A stretch of DNA of 64,000 bases from an uncultured Phascolarctobacterium sp. (GCA_949285135.1 CASDXO010000008.1:124001-188000); one strand, 5' to 3'. Positions 36,973-46,860 are shown, counted from the first letter of the stretch. The notes: generated by a model from the sequence alone, not told the origin. Numbers and translations are program-made.

Positions 36973-38100
36973 TCAACCACTCACTCTCATTAAAAAGTTT
37001 AATATATCTCTATATGATTTAATGCATATATTCTCTGAACAAGAGTTTATAACACCTGCAACTACAGGCACTGCTCCCCTTCCATGCTTACCGCTTACAG
37101 AGCTTGTCACATGATCGCCACAGACCACTATTTTCAGAGGCTGAACATATTCCTTCATTATTCTGCCCAAAAACTGTTCGTCTATCTGCTCAATAAAGCG
37201 CTTTTTGCCTTCGGCATCATATCGATGTGAAGCTTCATCACTGCCGTTGAAATGAGCTAAAATAAAATCGTTTTCCTGTAATAAGCTCATTGCAGCATCA
37301 GCTTTAGCTGTAATATCAGTATCAATATCCCCTGTTGCATTTGACGGCACCTTTACTGCCATATTTAACGCTTTAGCAATCCCTGCAACTATCTCCGCCT
37401 TACATGCTGCGGCTCCTTGCATTTTGTGCAGTATGGAAAACGATGGTAATACACATCTGTCTGCAGCTCCCCAAGGATAGAGCATATAATGCATACCATT
37501 ACTACTAAACTTCTGGAGCTTTGCCGCTGACTTTTCAAGAAAATATTTCATTGCCAATGATCTGTCGCAAAGCTCTGATAACAAATGAAAAATATTCTCG
37601 CCTACATTTTCATGCGGAGGAGGGACCTGACAGCTTAAAACCTTTTGCTCTTTATTTAAAATTAGAAGATTACGATATTCTGACAAATGGATAAATTCGA
37701 CATCTTTTAAGATATCATCACATACGGCAGCAGCAGCCTGCATCTGTTCGGCACTTAGCCCGGCACCATTAAATGCCGTCATAATACCATTTTTATCTAC
37801 GGCCACCAGATTACATCTCAGCACCATTTCAAATTCAGAAATATCTCTGCCATTAGCCAAAAGTTCCAAATAGGAACGACTGCGGGGAATAAATTTATTT
37901 TCTACGCCAAGCAAACGTAAAATACAACTGCAGCTTTCAGGAACAAGATCATTTTCACAGATAGATATTTCTGCAGCCGTACCATGAGCCAGTAATTTAT
38001 CAATATTAACATGTCGCGCCTGCTGAAAAGGAGTCTTTCCCTGCCAGCCGGGAATAGGTTCATCACCTAACCCATCAATAAGTACCAGTAATGAGCGCAT
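36973..38100 (-). CDS. ApgM-like alkaline-phosphatase-superfamily protein, candidate L-threonine kinase
   Basis: 375 residues of the archaeal-type cofactor-independent phosphoglycerate mutase family. Metal and catalytic residues are visible: D9 (LVLIDGLGDEP), the candidate nucleophile S56 in VPESCSCILRLLG, RCNLVAVD, the aspartate and histidine in GSDEASHRYD, GDHVTS and GKHGRGAVPVV. Relatives have been proposed as homoserine kinases, so the family is not restricted to glycolysis. Here it overlaps cobD by 26 bases inside a cobalamin operon. CobD needs L-threonine phosphate and no PduX-type threonine kinase is visible. An alpha-ribazole-phosphate phosphatase is the main alternative. The family call is firm; the kinase role is inference. 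Confidence 0.8.
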   Translation of the reverse strand: MRSLLVLIDGLGDEPIPGWQGKTPFQQARHVNIDKLLAHGTAAEISICENDLVPESCSCILRLLGVENKFIPRSRSYLELLANGRDISEFEMVLRCNLVAVDKNGIMTAFNGAGLSAEQMQAAAAVCDDILKDVEFIHLSEYRNLLILNKEQKVLSCQVPPPHENVGENIFHLLSELCDRSLAMKYFLEKSAAKLQKFSSNGMHYMLYPWGAADRCVLPSFSILHKMQGAAACKAEIVAGIAKALNMAVKVPSNATGDIDTDITAKADAAMSLLQENDFILAHFNGSDEASHRYDAEGKKRFIEQIDEQFLGRIMKEYVQPLKIVVCGDHVTSSVSGKHGRGAVPVVAGVINSCSENICIKSYRDILNFLMRVSG

Positions 38101-39163
38101 TTTTTCTTGCTTCCTTAATCGCTTTAATCAATCCGCGGTTCAGCACTCTCGTTTTAACCGCAATCCTGTAATATCCATCACCCAGATTATGATAATTAGC
38201 ACAGGAACGAATCATATATCCCTGTTCATATAGTAATTCTTTAAGCTGGGCAGGTTTTTCCATATAAAAGAAAATATAATTTGCATGAGAGCCGTAAACA
38301 TCAGCTCCCAGTGCTTTTAACTGATTAATAAGATAGTGTCTTTCTTCTTTAATCAGCATGAAAGATTCATTAAGATATTCTCTTTCCTGCAATGCCGCAC
38401 ATCCTGCCTCCTGCGCCAGAACTGAAACACTCCAGTCCTGTCCGCTTTCATGCAGCAGTTTATGCAAAGTTGCATCTGCATTCATACAGTAACCTAATCT
38501 TACACCGGGAATAGCAAAAGTCTTAGTAAAGGCTTTTAAAATAATCAAATTAGGATTATCTGCCAGTAAATGTCGCATACTGTAAGCTTTCTCAGCATCA
38601 ACAAAATCCATGAAACATTCATCAACCAACAGATAAGCATTTACTTCCCTGCATCTTGCCAGCACCGCTTCAAGCAGGGATCTGTCCATAAGCTGTCCAG
38701 TAGGATTATTTGGGTTACAGATTACAACCATATCCGTTCTGGCAGTTATTCTGTGCAAAATATCTTTCTGAACAGTAAAATCATATTTTGACTGCAGCTT
38801 GTAATAGTTAATTCCACAATTAACAGAACGCAGAGCTTTTTCATAATCAGCAAACGTTGGTGCCAGCAGCAATGCTCTCTTAGGCTTTAATGACAAAGCC
38901 AGACGAAAAAGCACATCAGCAGCACCATTACCGAAAAATAAGTAATCTTTATTTATCTGCAAAAATTCTGCTGTTGCCTGCGCCAGTTCTCTGCAAAACG
39001 GATCAGGGTAATTAACACATTTTCTCACAGCATTTTTTAATGCTTTTTTCACACCTACCGGCAAACCTAACGGATTAATATTAGCAGAAAAATCAATCAT
39101 AGTTTTTCCGTCAGCAGTATTTTTTTGCGTGTAGATATCCCCACCATGAACATAAGTATACAT
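38075..39163 (-). CDS. cobD: L-threonine-O-3-phosphate decarboxylase
   Basis: 362-residue PLP-dependent enzyme making (R)-1-amino-2-propanol phosphate, the linker of the nucleotide loop. The N-terminus YVHGGDIYTQKN and DFSANINPLGLP are typical of CobD. PLP contacts include NPNNPTGQL, VDECFMDF and the lysine in FTKTFAIPGVRLGY. This distinguishes it from HisC mainly by the N-terminus and context. The ATG at 39163 is 8 bases after AAGGA. The 3' end overlaps the ApgM-like gene by 26 bases. Confidence 0.93.
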   Translation of the reverse strand: MYTYVHGGDIYTQKNTADGKTMIDFSANINPLGLPVGVKKALKNAVRKCVNYPDPFCRELAQATAEFLQINKDYLFFGNGAADVLFRLALSLKPKRALLLAPTFADYEKALRSVNCGINYYKLQSKYDFTVQKDILHRITARTDMVVICNPNNPTGQLMDRSLLEAVLARCREVNAYLLVDECFMDFVDAEKAYSMRHLLADNPNLIILKAFTKTFAIPGVRLGYCMNADATLHKLLHESGQDWSVSVLAQEAGCAALQEREYLNESFMLIKEERHYLINQLKALGADVYGSHANYIFFYMEKPAQLKELLYEQGYMIRSCANYHNLGDGYYRIAVKTRVLNRGLIKAIKEARKNALITGTY

Positions 39164-39183
39164 AGCTTCCATCCTTAATAAAT

Positions 39184-40152
39184 TCAGGCTGCCATAAATA
39201 TTTCCAGCAGATAAATTAATGCAAAAAATAAAATGCTTATCACAGCCGACATGTATAGTAAATTATTTACGGCAACAATATCTTCAGCTACTACTTCCCT
39301 GATATTATCGCCAATAGTATCTTTCGGAACCCATTTGCCGAAATAAAAATGACCGCCGCCTAACTGAATGTTAAGCGCACCTGCAGCAACCGATTCAGTC
39401 ATAGCAGAGTTTGGACTCAGATGATTGTATCTGTCTCGCCAAAAAGTTTTCCAAGCCTGTTTACTGTCAAGATTAAGTAAATAAGCCGCCAGTAACATAA
39501 CAAGACCCGAAATACGCGCCGGAATAAAATTAGCTAAATCGTCTAATTTGGCAGCACATCTGCCAAAATACAGATATTTGTCATTTTTATAACCTACCAT
39601 AGAATCCATGGTATTGATTCCTTTGTATAAAAAAGCAAGTGGAGCCCCACCGATAAACATATAGAACATCGGAGCAATTACTCCATCTGCAGTATTTTCT
39701 GCAACAGTTTCTACTGCACCCTTGGTTACTTCTTCACCAGTCAGATTTTTGGTATCACGCCCTACTATCCAGGACAACTTTATTCTGGCATCAGCAAGAT
39801 CACCTTTCTTTAGGGCATCATAGACCTTCATACTTTCTTCCCGCAGACATTTGGTGGCAAAAATCTGGTAGAACATAATCGTTTCTAAAGCAAAAGCAAG
39901 CCAAACACTTATTTTTTCTGCTTCCAGCAGGATAAAATACGGCACAAAATATGTGAGCAAAAGCACGATAACAACCATAAAACCCCCGCTCAATAAAAGA
40001 GCAGTATTGCTAAAAGAAAATATTCTGCGCAGATGCTTTTCTAAAAAACCTATAAGGTTGCCTATTAAACATATAGGATGCGGCAGCCAGTGCGGATCAC
40101 CAAACATAAGATCCAAAATAAAGCCTGCCGTAATGGCAGCTAATGTCATCAT
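39184..40152 (-). CDS. cbiB: Adenosylcobinamide-phosphate synthase
   Basis: 322-residue integral membrane protein that joins the aminopropanol phosphate from CobD to adenosylcobyric acid. Hallmarks are FILDLMFGDPHWLPHPICLIG, VEKGAVETVAENTADG in the form GAVETVAENTADGVIAPM, and SPNSAMTESVAAGALNIQLGG. Several membrane segments are clear. The ATG at 40152 is 9 bases after AAGGGG. It sits between cbiA and cobD, matching the reaction order. Confidence 0.96.
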   Translation of the reverse strand: MMTLAAITAGFILDLMFGDPHWLPHPICLIGNLIGFLEKHLRRIFSFSNTALLLSGGFMVVIVLLLTYFVPYFILLEAEKISVWLAFALETIMFYQIFATKCLREESMKVYDALKKGDLADARIKLSWIVGRDTKNLTGEEVTKGAVETVAENTADGVIAPMFYMFIGGAPLAFLYKGINTMDSMVGYKNDKYLYFGRCAAKLDDLANFIPARISGLVMLLAAYLLNLDSKQAWKTFWRDRYNHLSPNSAMTESVAAGALNIQLGGGHFYFGKWVPKDTIGDNIREVVAEDIVAVNNLLYMSAVISILFFALIYLLEIFMAA

Positions 40153-40173
40153 AAACAAAATCCCCTTGAACTG

Positions 40174-41547
40174 TCAGACCTGTGATTTTTGCTGCTGATA
40201 TTCACAGCAGCGCGCAACAAAATTGCGCGCAAACACGGGATTGCCCCAAAGATGTATATGTGGATAACCAGCATATATATTTGCTCCTGCATGAGCACAT
40301 TCCCATGTTCCCTTACCTGAAGCTTTAGCAGCAACAAAACTGCTGCCATTATTACTGCTGTCCGAATAGTGAAATTCATGCCCGTTGATTTGTTCCCCTT
40401 TGGTACAAAGCATATTATCACTCTGTGCCGTAAGATGAATATAGCCAAATCTGGTCAGTTTTTTAGTCATAACAGTTTCACCTTCAATGGCCCCGACCCA
40501 GCGATATATATCAACTTCGTCACGATAGCGTTCTAAAAGATACATAAAGCCACCGCACTCGGCAAAACACGGCAGACCATTTTTCAAGGCCGTTCTTATT
40601 TCATCCAGCATGGAATGATTATCAGCTAACTGTTGGGCATAGATTTCCGGATAACCTCCACCCAAAATCAAACCATTACAACTTTCTGGAAGGCAGCTAT
40701 CAGTAAGCGGGCTGAACGGTACAAGCTCTGCTCCCAGTTCAGTCAATAAATCCAGCGCATCCTGATAATAAAAACAAAACGCTTTATCATAAGCTACTGC
40801 GATACGAACCTTTCCTATTTTTTCAACCTTCTGCGGCAGAAATTGCATCGGCTCAGCCTGACGCGCAATCTCAAGAAGTGTCAGCATATCGACAGATTTT
40901 GCAGCCTGCACGGCAAGTCTGTCAACAATAGCCTGTAAATCTCCAATTTCTTCTGCAGTAATAAGCCCTAAATGACGACTTTCAAAATTACAGTCCTCCA
41001 TAACAGGAAAATATCCCAACAGCTTAACGCCTGTTTCTTTCTCTATAACATCCTTATAGAAGTGATAGCTCATCGGATTTACATTATTGATAACAGCACC
41101 AACAATATGACTGTCCGGACGGAAATCTTTAAAACCTTTGATCTGTGCTGCCAGTGAAAGCGCAGCTCCTTTGCCATTGACAACCAGAATAACCGGAACA
41201 TCACAGCAGCAGGCCAGCTCATAAGCACTTGCTTCAGATGTTTTGCCCATTCCGTCATAAAAGCCCATTGCTCCTTCAAAAACAGCAATATCAGCATCTG
41301 CAGAATTTTTTGCAGCCAAATATTTCGCCGTTTCGTGGCCAAGCATAAAAAGGTCAAGATTTCTTGACTTGGCACCTATTACTTTAGAATGAAACATAGG
41401 ATCAATATAATCAGGTCCGGATTTGAATGCCGCCGGCTTTAACCCCATATTCATCAGTGCTTTAAGCAGTCCGCAAACAATAGTTGTTTTTCCACTGCCG
41501 CTGCCTGGAGCGCTTATCATAATGCGTGGTATCCGTAATTCAGCCAT
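40174..41547 (-). CDS. cbiA: Cobyrinic acid a,c-diamide synthase
   Basis: 457 residues; amidates the a and c side chains of cobyrinic acid. The N-terminal ATPase part has ISAPGSGSGKTT and VFEGAMGFYDG. The C-terminal amidotransferase part has LILGGGYPEIYA, the nucleophile cysteine in CFAECGGFMYL and the histidine in GHEFHYS. The ATG at 41547 is one base after the cbiET stop; an earlier in-frame ATG overlaps the ribosome site. Confidence 0.96.
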   Translation of the reverse strand: MAELRIPRIMISAPGSGSGKTTIVCGLLKALMNMGLKPAAFKSGPDYIDPMFHSKVIGAKSRNLDLFMLGHETAKYLAAKNSADADIAVFEGAMGFYDGMGKTSEASAYELACCCDVPVILVVNGKGAALSLAAQIKGFKDFRPDSHIVGAVINNVNPMSYHFYKDVIEKETGVKLLGYFPVMEDCNFESRHLGLITAEEIGDLQAIVDRLAVQAAKSVDMLTLLEIARQAEPMQFLPQKVEKIGKVRIAVAYDKAFCFYYQDALDLLTELGAELVPFSPLTDSCLPESCNGLILGGGYPEIYAQQLADNHSMLDEIRTALKNGLPCFAECGGFMYLLERYRDEVDIYRWVGAIEGETVMTKKLTRFGYIHLTAQSDNMLCTKGEQINGHEFHYSDSSNNGSSFVAAKASGKGTWECAHAGANIYAGYPHIHLWGNPVFARNFVARCCEYQQQKSQV

Positions 41548-41548
41548 T

Positions 41549-42763
41549 TTATTCATCCTTCTTTAACGCTGTCATAACATAAACAGGATTTTGAGCCATC
41601 ATAAGATTATAGCTGCCAAGTTTCCTGCTGCGTGCTACACACACATTTACTATCTCCAGTGCATAATTCTTATGCATTCTGTAATAGTTAGCTGCTTCTG
41701 CCAATGTTTCAACAGTAATTGCATTGATTACTACACGGCAATTTGCGTTTTTTGCATAAATAATGTCAAGCATTTCGCATAAATCACCGCCGCTGCCGCC
41801 AACAAACACACAGTCCGGAGCAGGCATGCTTTTTATATTTTCCAGTGCCTCACCGGCAATAACTTCCAGATTATCAATATTAAACAATGCTTTATTTTTA
41901 TAAATAAGCTCCACAGCTTCCGGATTACGTTCAAATGCCCATACTTTACCTTGGTTAGCCAATAATGCTAATTCAACAGAACAGGACCCAGTACCAGCTC
42001 CGATATCATAAATTACATCTGTAGCTTTTGGCATCAGTTTAGACATGGAAATACTGCGTACCTCCTGCTTAGTCATAGGTACTTTACTGCGTGTAAACAA
42101 ATCATCTGCCAATCCATGTACGACAGGGTGATATTTAGCAGCCTGCTCATTTATAATCATCATTACTGAAAGAGAAGGAAAAGTCTGTTTGCTGATTTCA
42201 GCTGCAGTACCTGCAGTAATCTTTTCTTCCGGATAAGAAAGATTCTCGCCTACATAAACCTGTACCTCGGATAGCCCATGCTTACAAAGCTGTGTACACA
42301 GCATCTGCGGGGTATGCTCACCGCCGGTAAGAGAAAAAACCTTTTTATTTTCTGCCACAGCAGCAACAAGATTCTGTCTTCTGCCGTGCATACTTACAAT
42401 TCTGGCATCATCCCAGGACATCTGCAGCTGAGATGCAAAATAAACAAGGCTGCTTATACCGCTGTAACGAACGCATTCACAATCCGGCAACTTACCGCTG
42501 ATAGTCTTTGCCAGACTAAAAAAGCCCACGTCTCCGGAAACAAGCACTGCGACAACGTCTTTTTCCGGATTAGCTACTGCTGCTATTTCAACAATGTCAG
42601 CAGTCTTAATAGTTGGATAAAGCTTTTTGCCTTGCTCTGCAAATGCCTCAAGCATACGCCTATCACCAATAAGGATATTACTGTTTTCTATAGCTTTAAC
42701 TGCAGCACCGGTAAGCAGTTCCGGATTTCCTGGTCCGATACCTACAATATTAACTCGCAGCAT
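41549..42763 (-). CDS. cbiET: CbiE-CbiT fusion, cobalt-precorrin-7 C5 / -6B C15 methyltransferase-decarboxylase
   Basis: 404 residues with two methyltransferases in one chain, as in CobL. Residues 1-200 are the CbiE tetrapyrrole methylase (NIVGIGPGNPELLTGAAVKAIE, VLVSGDVGFFSLAKTI). Residues about 215-400 are CbiT, with the SAM motif VIYDIGAGTGSCSVELA, ending DCVFVGGSGGDL. The two add methyls at C5 and C15 and decarboxylate the C12 acetate. The ATG follows AAAGGAG. It is followed by cbiA with a one-base gap. Confidence 0.95.
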   Translation of the reverse strand: MLRVNIVGIGPGNPELLTGAAVKAIENSNILIGDRRMLEAFAEQGKKLYPTIKTADIVEIAAVANPEKDVVAVLVSGDVGFFSLAKTISGKLPDCECVRYSGISSLVYFASQLQMSWDDARIVSMHGRRQNLVAAVAENKKVFSLTGGEHTPQMLCTQLCKHGLSEVQVYVGENLSYPEEKITAGTAAEISKQTFPSLSVMMIINEQAAKYHPVVHGLADDLFTRSKVPMTKQEVRSISMSKLMPKATDVIYDIGAGTGSCSVELALLANQGKVWAFERNPEAVELIYKNKALFNIDNLEVIAGEALENIKSMPAPDCVFVGGSGGDLCEMLDIIYAKNANCRVVINAITVETLAEAANYYRMHKNYALEIVNVCVARSRKLGSYNLMMAQNPVYVMTALKKDE

Positions 42764-42778
42764 AAATACAGCACTCCT

Positions 42779-43546
42779 TTATGAAAGTTTTGTATCAGCA
42801 TACTGCCGATACAGGAAATTTAATACATCACTATAACCGGAGCCTTCTTCCGGCTCTCTGCCAATCACCAGCAGTTTTGCACCTGCCGCAGCTGCTGCTT
42901 CAACCTTTTCATCAAAACCGCCTGCTGCCCCGGAGTCTTTTGTAACCATAAACTTACTATGGAACTTTTTGAGCATGGCAATATTCAACTCTTTAGAAAA
43001 AGGCCCCTGCATGCAGACAATATTGGCAGGTTTATAACCAAGCTGCAAAGCATTCTGCAACGAATTTTCCATTGGCAGTATACGCAATGCAATTCTGTCA
43101 GCATAACCTCTGACTGCAGTAAAATCTTTCAGATTTTTGCTGCCAGTAGTCAGAAAGATATTACCATCCATATGATTAAGGAGCTCCACAGCTTCTGCAA
43201 AATCAGTAACTGTTATATAATCTCCACTTTCGCTGGACGGACGTAAGAGACGCATATAATGGCACTCTTCCAGAGAGCATGCTTCTTTAACTGTAGCCGT
43301 TACCACAGTTGCATATGGATGCGTAGCATCGATAACACACTCTGGTTTATGCTGCTTTAGAAAATCTCTCATCGCAGTCAAGTCCATTCTTGCCGCCATT
43401 ACTCTGATATTACTTTGCTTTTCTATCAGTCCAGCACCATACTCTGTAGCAACGGAAACAAAAATGTCTATATCAAAACCGGCCAAAGCCTTTAAAAGAT
43501 TTCTGCCTTCGCTGGTACCGCCAATAATCCAGATTACCGGTCTCAT
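42779..43546 (-). CDS. cbiJ: Cobalt-precorrin-6A reductase
   Basis: 255-residue NAD(P)H-dependent reductase of the corrin ring. Recognised by VIWIIGGTSEGRNLLKAL, VIDATHPYATVVTATVKEAC, TGSKNLKDFTAV and TKDSGAAGGFDEKVEAA. Its start overlaps the cbiH stop (ATGA), which indicates translational coupling. Confidence 0.94.
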   Translation of the reverse strand: MRPVIWIIGGTSEGRNLLKALAGFDIDIFVSVATEYGAGLIEKQSNIRVMAARMDLTAMRDFLKQHKPECVIDATHPYATVVTATVKEACSLEECHYMRLLRPSSESGDYITVTDFAEAVELLNHMDGNIFLTTGSKNLKDFTAVRGYADRIALRILPMENSLQNALQLGYKPANIVCMQGPFSKELNIAMLKKFHSKFMVTKDSGAAGGFDEKVEAAAAAGAKLLVIGREPEEGSGYSDVLNFLYRQYADTKLS

Positions 43547-44274
43547 ACCAGTTTATAGCCTCTTGGGGTAACAAGTCTTCCGTTGATTACCTGAGTCTGA
43601 GAATTACCTATAATAACGGTAGAGAACATGTCTACCTGTTTATCACGCAGCTCACGTAAGGTCGTCAGTTCATAGCTTTCGCCTTCACGCCCGATATTAC
43701 GCACAATACCCGCCGGCACATCACCACTCTGGTTTTTCAGCATGATATCACATGCTTTCTGCAGATAGTCATGGCGCTTAATGCTGGAAGGGTTATACAA
43801 ACAGATGCAGAAATCTGCCTGAGAAGCGCAATCAAGTCGTTTTTCTATTTTTTCCCAGGGAGTAAGCAAATCGCTTAAAGAAACAAGACAGAAATCACTG
43901 ATAAGCGGTGCACCTAAAACTGCCGCACCAGAGCAGGCTGCGGTAATACCAGGCACTACTTCTATTTCGACTTCAGGGTGATCAGCCGCTACCTGAAACA
44001 TAATACCGGCCATGCCATAAACTCCGGCATCACCGCTGGAAATCATAGCAACAGTTTTACCTTTAAGTGCTTCATCAAGAGCCAGCTTGCAGCGATCTAC
44101 TTCCTTACGCATACCGGTAGAAAGAAATTCTTTTTCCTTGAAATCTTCCTTAATCAGATTTACATACACATGATAGCCTGCAATAACATCGCAGGACTGC
44201 AGCGCATCGTAAGCTCTTTTCGTCATTTGCTCTACGCCACCCGGTCCAAGACCAACAACATACAATTTAGACAT
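43543..44274 (-). CDS. cbiH: Cobalt-precorrin-3 C17-methyltransferase
   Basis: 243-residue tetrapyrrole methylase that methylates C17 and triggers ring contraction. Signature parts are LYVVGLGPGGVEQMT, SSGDAGVYGMAG, EVVPGITAACSGAAVLG, LSDLLTPWEKIEKR and LYNPSSIKR. The ATG at 44274 fits AAGGATG better than the upstream in-frame ATG. It overlaps cbiJ by 4 bases. Confidence 0.95.
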   Translation of the reverse strand: MSKLYVVGLGPGGVEQMTKRAYDALQSCDVIAGYHVYVNLIKEDFKEKEFLSTGMRKEVDRCKLALDEALKGKTVAMISSGDAGVYGMAGIMFQVAADHPEVEIEVVPGITAACSGAAVLGAPLISDFCLVSLSDLLTPWEKIEKRLDCASQADFCICLYNPSSIKRHDYLQKACDIMLKNQSGDVPAGIVRNIGREGESYELTTLRELRDKQVDMFSTVIIGNSQTQVINGRLVTPRGYKLV

Positions 44275-44295
44275 ATATCTAACCATCCTTATTAT

Positions 44296-45366
44296 TTATT
44301 CAGTTCTTAAACCTGTTTTCAAAAAATCAATAACTATATCTTCTGCGGCTACTGCTAAAGTAACACCATCTTTACTAATCTTTCGCAATAGCAGCTTTCC
44401 GCCGCAGCTGTCCTTTACAGCACTGCGCTCGCAGACATTATCAACACCTACTACGCCTCTGACAAAACTTGACGGTGTAAAATCACCTGCCACGGCATTA
44501 AGTTCATCAGCCGTATAAAAATGCGCCTTCCAGCCATTTTTTGCAGCAAATTGCAATAGCCCCTGTTCATCTTGTTTTAAATCGACAGAAGCAACACTGC
44601 AAACAGCACGCCTGTCAATACCAAGGCGTTTCAGTTGCGGTAATACGAGTGCGGCAATCTTTTCACACTCCGTACCACGCCTGCAGCCAATACCCAGGTG
44701 AACGATACGAGGAATAAGATTCAGTGTAGATCTAAACGGTTTCTTACCTGCATCCAATGCTATTACAAGTCCTACATCATCTTTTGTATCTTCCTGCTGC
44801 AACCGCATCCCAGGAGGTAGCTGACTGCTTACAGGAAAATCGCTGACTAAACCTGCTTGCTTCTCAGCAACAAGAGCAGCTGCAAAATCTTTAGCAGCTT
44901 TCATCGAAGTTATAACCATATTGTTACGAGCAGCCCATTCATCAACAGCAAACAGACCGTTTACATCAGTCGCTGTTGTTACACAGGCAACCGCACCCAG
45001 ATATTCAGCCAGATGACGTGCCATTTCATTGGCGCCACCTATGTGCCCGGCCAGAAGCGGGATAACAAAATTGGCTTTCTCGTCAACAGAGATAACGGCA
45101 GGATCAGTAAGTTTACTTTTAATAAAAGGAGCTATGGTTCGTACCGCGATACCTGTCGCTCCCACAAATACAATAATGCCGGCAGTTTTAAAAGCAGCAC
45201 CACAGGCAGTTTTATAGTCCGGTAACATTACTCCAATCCCAGCTTTTTCTGCATATTTAGACAGAGTCTGTGCACAGGCATCATAGCCAGTTTTTATAAA
45301 AAACTCACATATCTTTTTGCTGAGTTCAGCACCACGCTGTGAAAAGGAATAAATAACCGCCTGCAT
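44296..45366 (-). CDS. cbiG: Cobalt-precorrin 5A hydrolase
   Basis: 356 residues; opens the lactone ring of cobalt-precorrin-5A and releases acetaldehyde. The N-terminal and central parts (FVGATGIAVRTIAPFIKSK, FVIPLLAGHIGGANEMAR) and the C-terminal CbiG domain (HLGIGCRRGTECEKI, VASVDLKQDEQGLLQFA) are complete. The start directly follows the cbiF region, ATG after AGAGGTAAAATAA. Confidence 0.95.
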   Translation of the reverse strand: MQAVIYSFSQRGAELSKKICEFFIKTGYDACAQTLSKYAEKAGIGVMLPDYKTACGAAFKTAGIIVFVGATGIAVRTIAPFIKSKLTDPAVISVDEKANFVIPLLAGHIGGANEMARHLAEYLGAVACVTTATDVNGLFAVDEWAARNNMVITSMKAAKDFAAALVAEKQAGLVSDFPVSSQLPPGMRLQQEDTKDDVGLVIALDAGKKPFRSTLNLIPRIVHLGIGCRRGTECEKIAALVLPQLKRLGIDRRAVCSVASVDLKQDEQGLLQFAAKNGWKAHFYTADELNAVAGDFTPSSFVRGVVGVDNVCERSAVKDSCGGKLLLRKISKDGVTLAVAAEDIVIDFLKTGLRTE

Positions 45367-46152
45367 TTATTTTACCTCTGGTTTCAAATTAAGTTTTTCC
45401 GGATCGGCCTCTCTGTATCCATGAGCAAAAGTTGGATTATACAGTTCGCTGCGATCATATTCACTGCCCAGGAAATTGCCTACAGTAATAAGCGCTGTCT
45501 TGGTAATATTGTATTTGGCAGCACTTTCAGCAAGCGTACCAACGGTGCAGCGTACAACTTTTTCATCCGGCCAGGATGCTTTATAAACAATAGCAGCCGG
45601 AGTATCAGCAGTATAACCGCCTTTAATCAGCTCGCCCTGCAGTTTCTCCAACATGCCTGAACTGAGGAAAATAACCATAGTAGCCTTATGTGCTGCATAA
45701 TCCGCTATTTTCTGTTTGCTGGGAACAGGAGTACGGCCTTCCATGCGTGTGATGATTACGGATTGGCTGACATTAGGCAAAGTGTATTCTGCATCAAGAG
45801 CTGCTGCTGCAGCACAGAAAGAGCTGACACCAGGAACTATTTCAAAATCAAGATTATAGCTGCGCAGCATATCAATCTGCTCACGATGTGCGCCATAAAC
45901 ACTGGGGTCGCCGGTATGCAGACGTACTACAAGTTTTCCTTCCTGAGCCGCCGGTACCATAGCTGCGATAACTTCTTCCAGAGTCATTTTGGCACTGTCC
46001 ATGATTACACATTCCGGTTTTGCATATTGCAGCAGTCCGGGATTTACAAGGGAGCCAGCATAAATAATCAAATCTGCTTTTTCAAGCAGTTCTTTGCCTT
46101 TTACAGTAATTAAATCAACAGCACCAGGTCCTGCACCAATAAAATAAATCAT
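45367..46152 (-). CDS. cbiF: Cobalt-precorrin-4 C11-methyltransferase
   Basis: 261-residue tetrapyrrole methylase. Evidence is IYFIGAGPGAVDLITVKG, IYAGSLVNPGLL, RLHTGDPSVYGAHREQ, EIVPGVSSFCAAAAAL and TRMEGRTPVPSKQK, all typical of CbiF/CobM. The start ATG overlaps the cbiL stop (TAATG), with GGAG just upstream inside cbiL. Confidence 0.96.
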   Translation of the reverse strand: MIYFIGAGPGAVDLITVKGKELLEKADLIIYAGSLVNPGLLQYAKPECVIMDSAKMTLEEVIAAMVPAAQEGKLVVRLHTGDPSVYGAHREQIDMLRSYNLDFEIVPGVSSFCAAAAALDAEYTLPNVSQSVIITRMEGRTPVPSKQKIADYAAHKATMVIFLSSGMLEKLQGELIKGGYTADTPAAIVYKASWPDEKVVRCTVGTLAESAAKYNITKTALITVGNFLGSEYDRSELYNPTFAHGYREADPEKLNLKPEVK

Positions 46153-46853
46153 TATTTATCAAACTCCTTTTCTTTGACCAGTATAACAGAGAAGTAACTG
46201 CTGTTAGGATCAATCTGTTCCAAGTCACGATAACCCTTTTCACCCGGAAGACCACAGCGTTCAACCATCGCAGCATTGGCAATCAGTCCGCGTTCTCTGA
46301 GTTCTTCACGCACGCGACCTATTTCACTGGCAGATTTCATCAGCACCTTATTTCCGGGGCCATCAAGGAATTTTGCAGCTTCTTTATAACTGCCAGGCAG
46401 AATAATCAGTGGTTCAGCACGTTCGCACAAAGATGTATTTAATCTTGCAGCAACAGCGCATATGGAGGTTACACCTGCAACAAGTTCTGCATCATATCCG
46501 GCAGCCAGTACCAACTTATGAACATAAATGCAGGTAGCATATACTGTGGGACAGCCTAAAGTTATGAAAACAACATTCTTACCTTCATCTAACAGTTTCA
46601 TAACTGCTTCAGCACCTTCGCGATGAGCTTTGTCCATTGCAGCCATATCTTTTGTCATAGGCATGTAGATTATAAGCTGTTCCTTTTCATCAAGATTAAC
46701 AACCTGATTAACAATGTTTTTTGCTGTCATTACATCAGTATCACCTTTTGGCAATGCAACAACATCACATTCTTTTAACAAACGTACAGCTTTTAATGTC
46801 AACAGCTCCGGATCGCCAGGGCCAATACCCACACTGTAAAGTTTACCTCTCAT
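46152..46853 (-). CDS. cbiL: Cobalt-precorrin-2 C20-methyltransferase
   Basis: 233-residue tetrapyrrole methylase acting first after cobalt insertion. Evidence is KLYSVGIGPGDPELLTLKAVRLL, VALPKGDTDVM, ITLGCPTVYATCIYV and GVTSICAVAARLN. The ATG lies 13 bases after AAGGAG. It sits between cbiD and cbiF. Confidence 0.96.
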   Translation of the reverse strand: MRGKLYSVGIGPGDPELLTLKAVRLLKECDVVALPKGDTDVMTAKNIVNQVVNLDEKEQLIIYMPMTKDMAAMDKAHREGAEAVMKLLDEGKNVVFITLGCPTVYATCIYVHKLVLAAGYDAELVAGVTSICAVAARLNTSLCERAEPLIILPGSYKEAAKFLDGPGNKVLMKSASEIGRVREELRERGLIANAAMVERCGLPGEKGYRDLEQIDPNSSYFSVILVKEKEFDK

Positions 46854-46860
46854 ATTTCTC

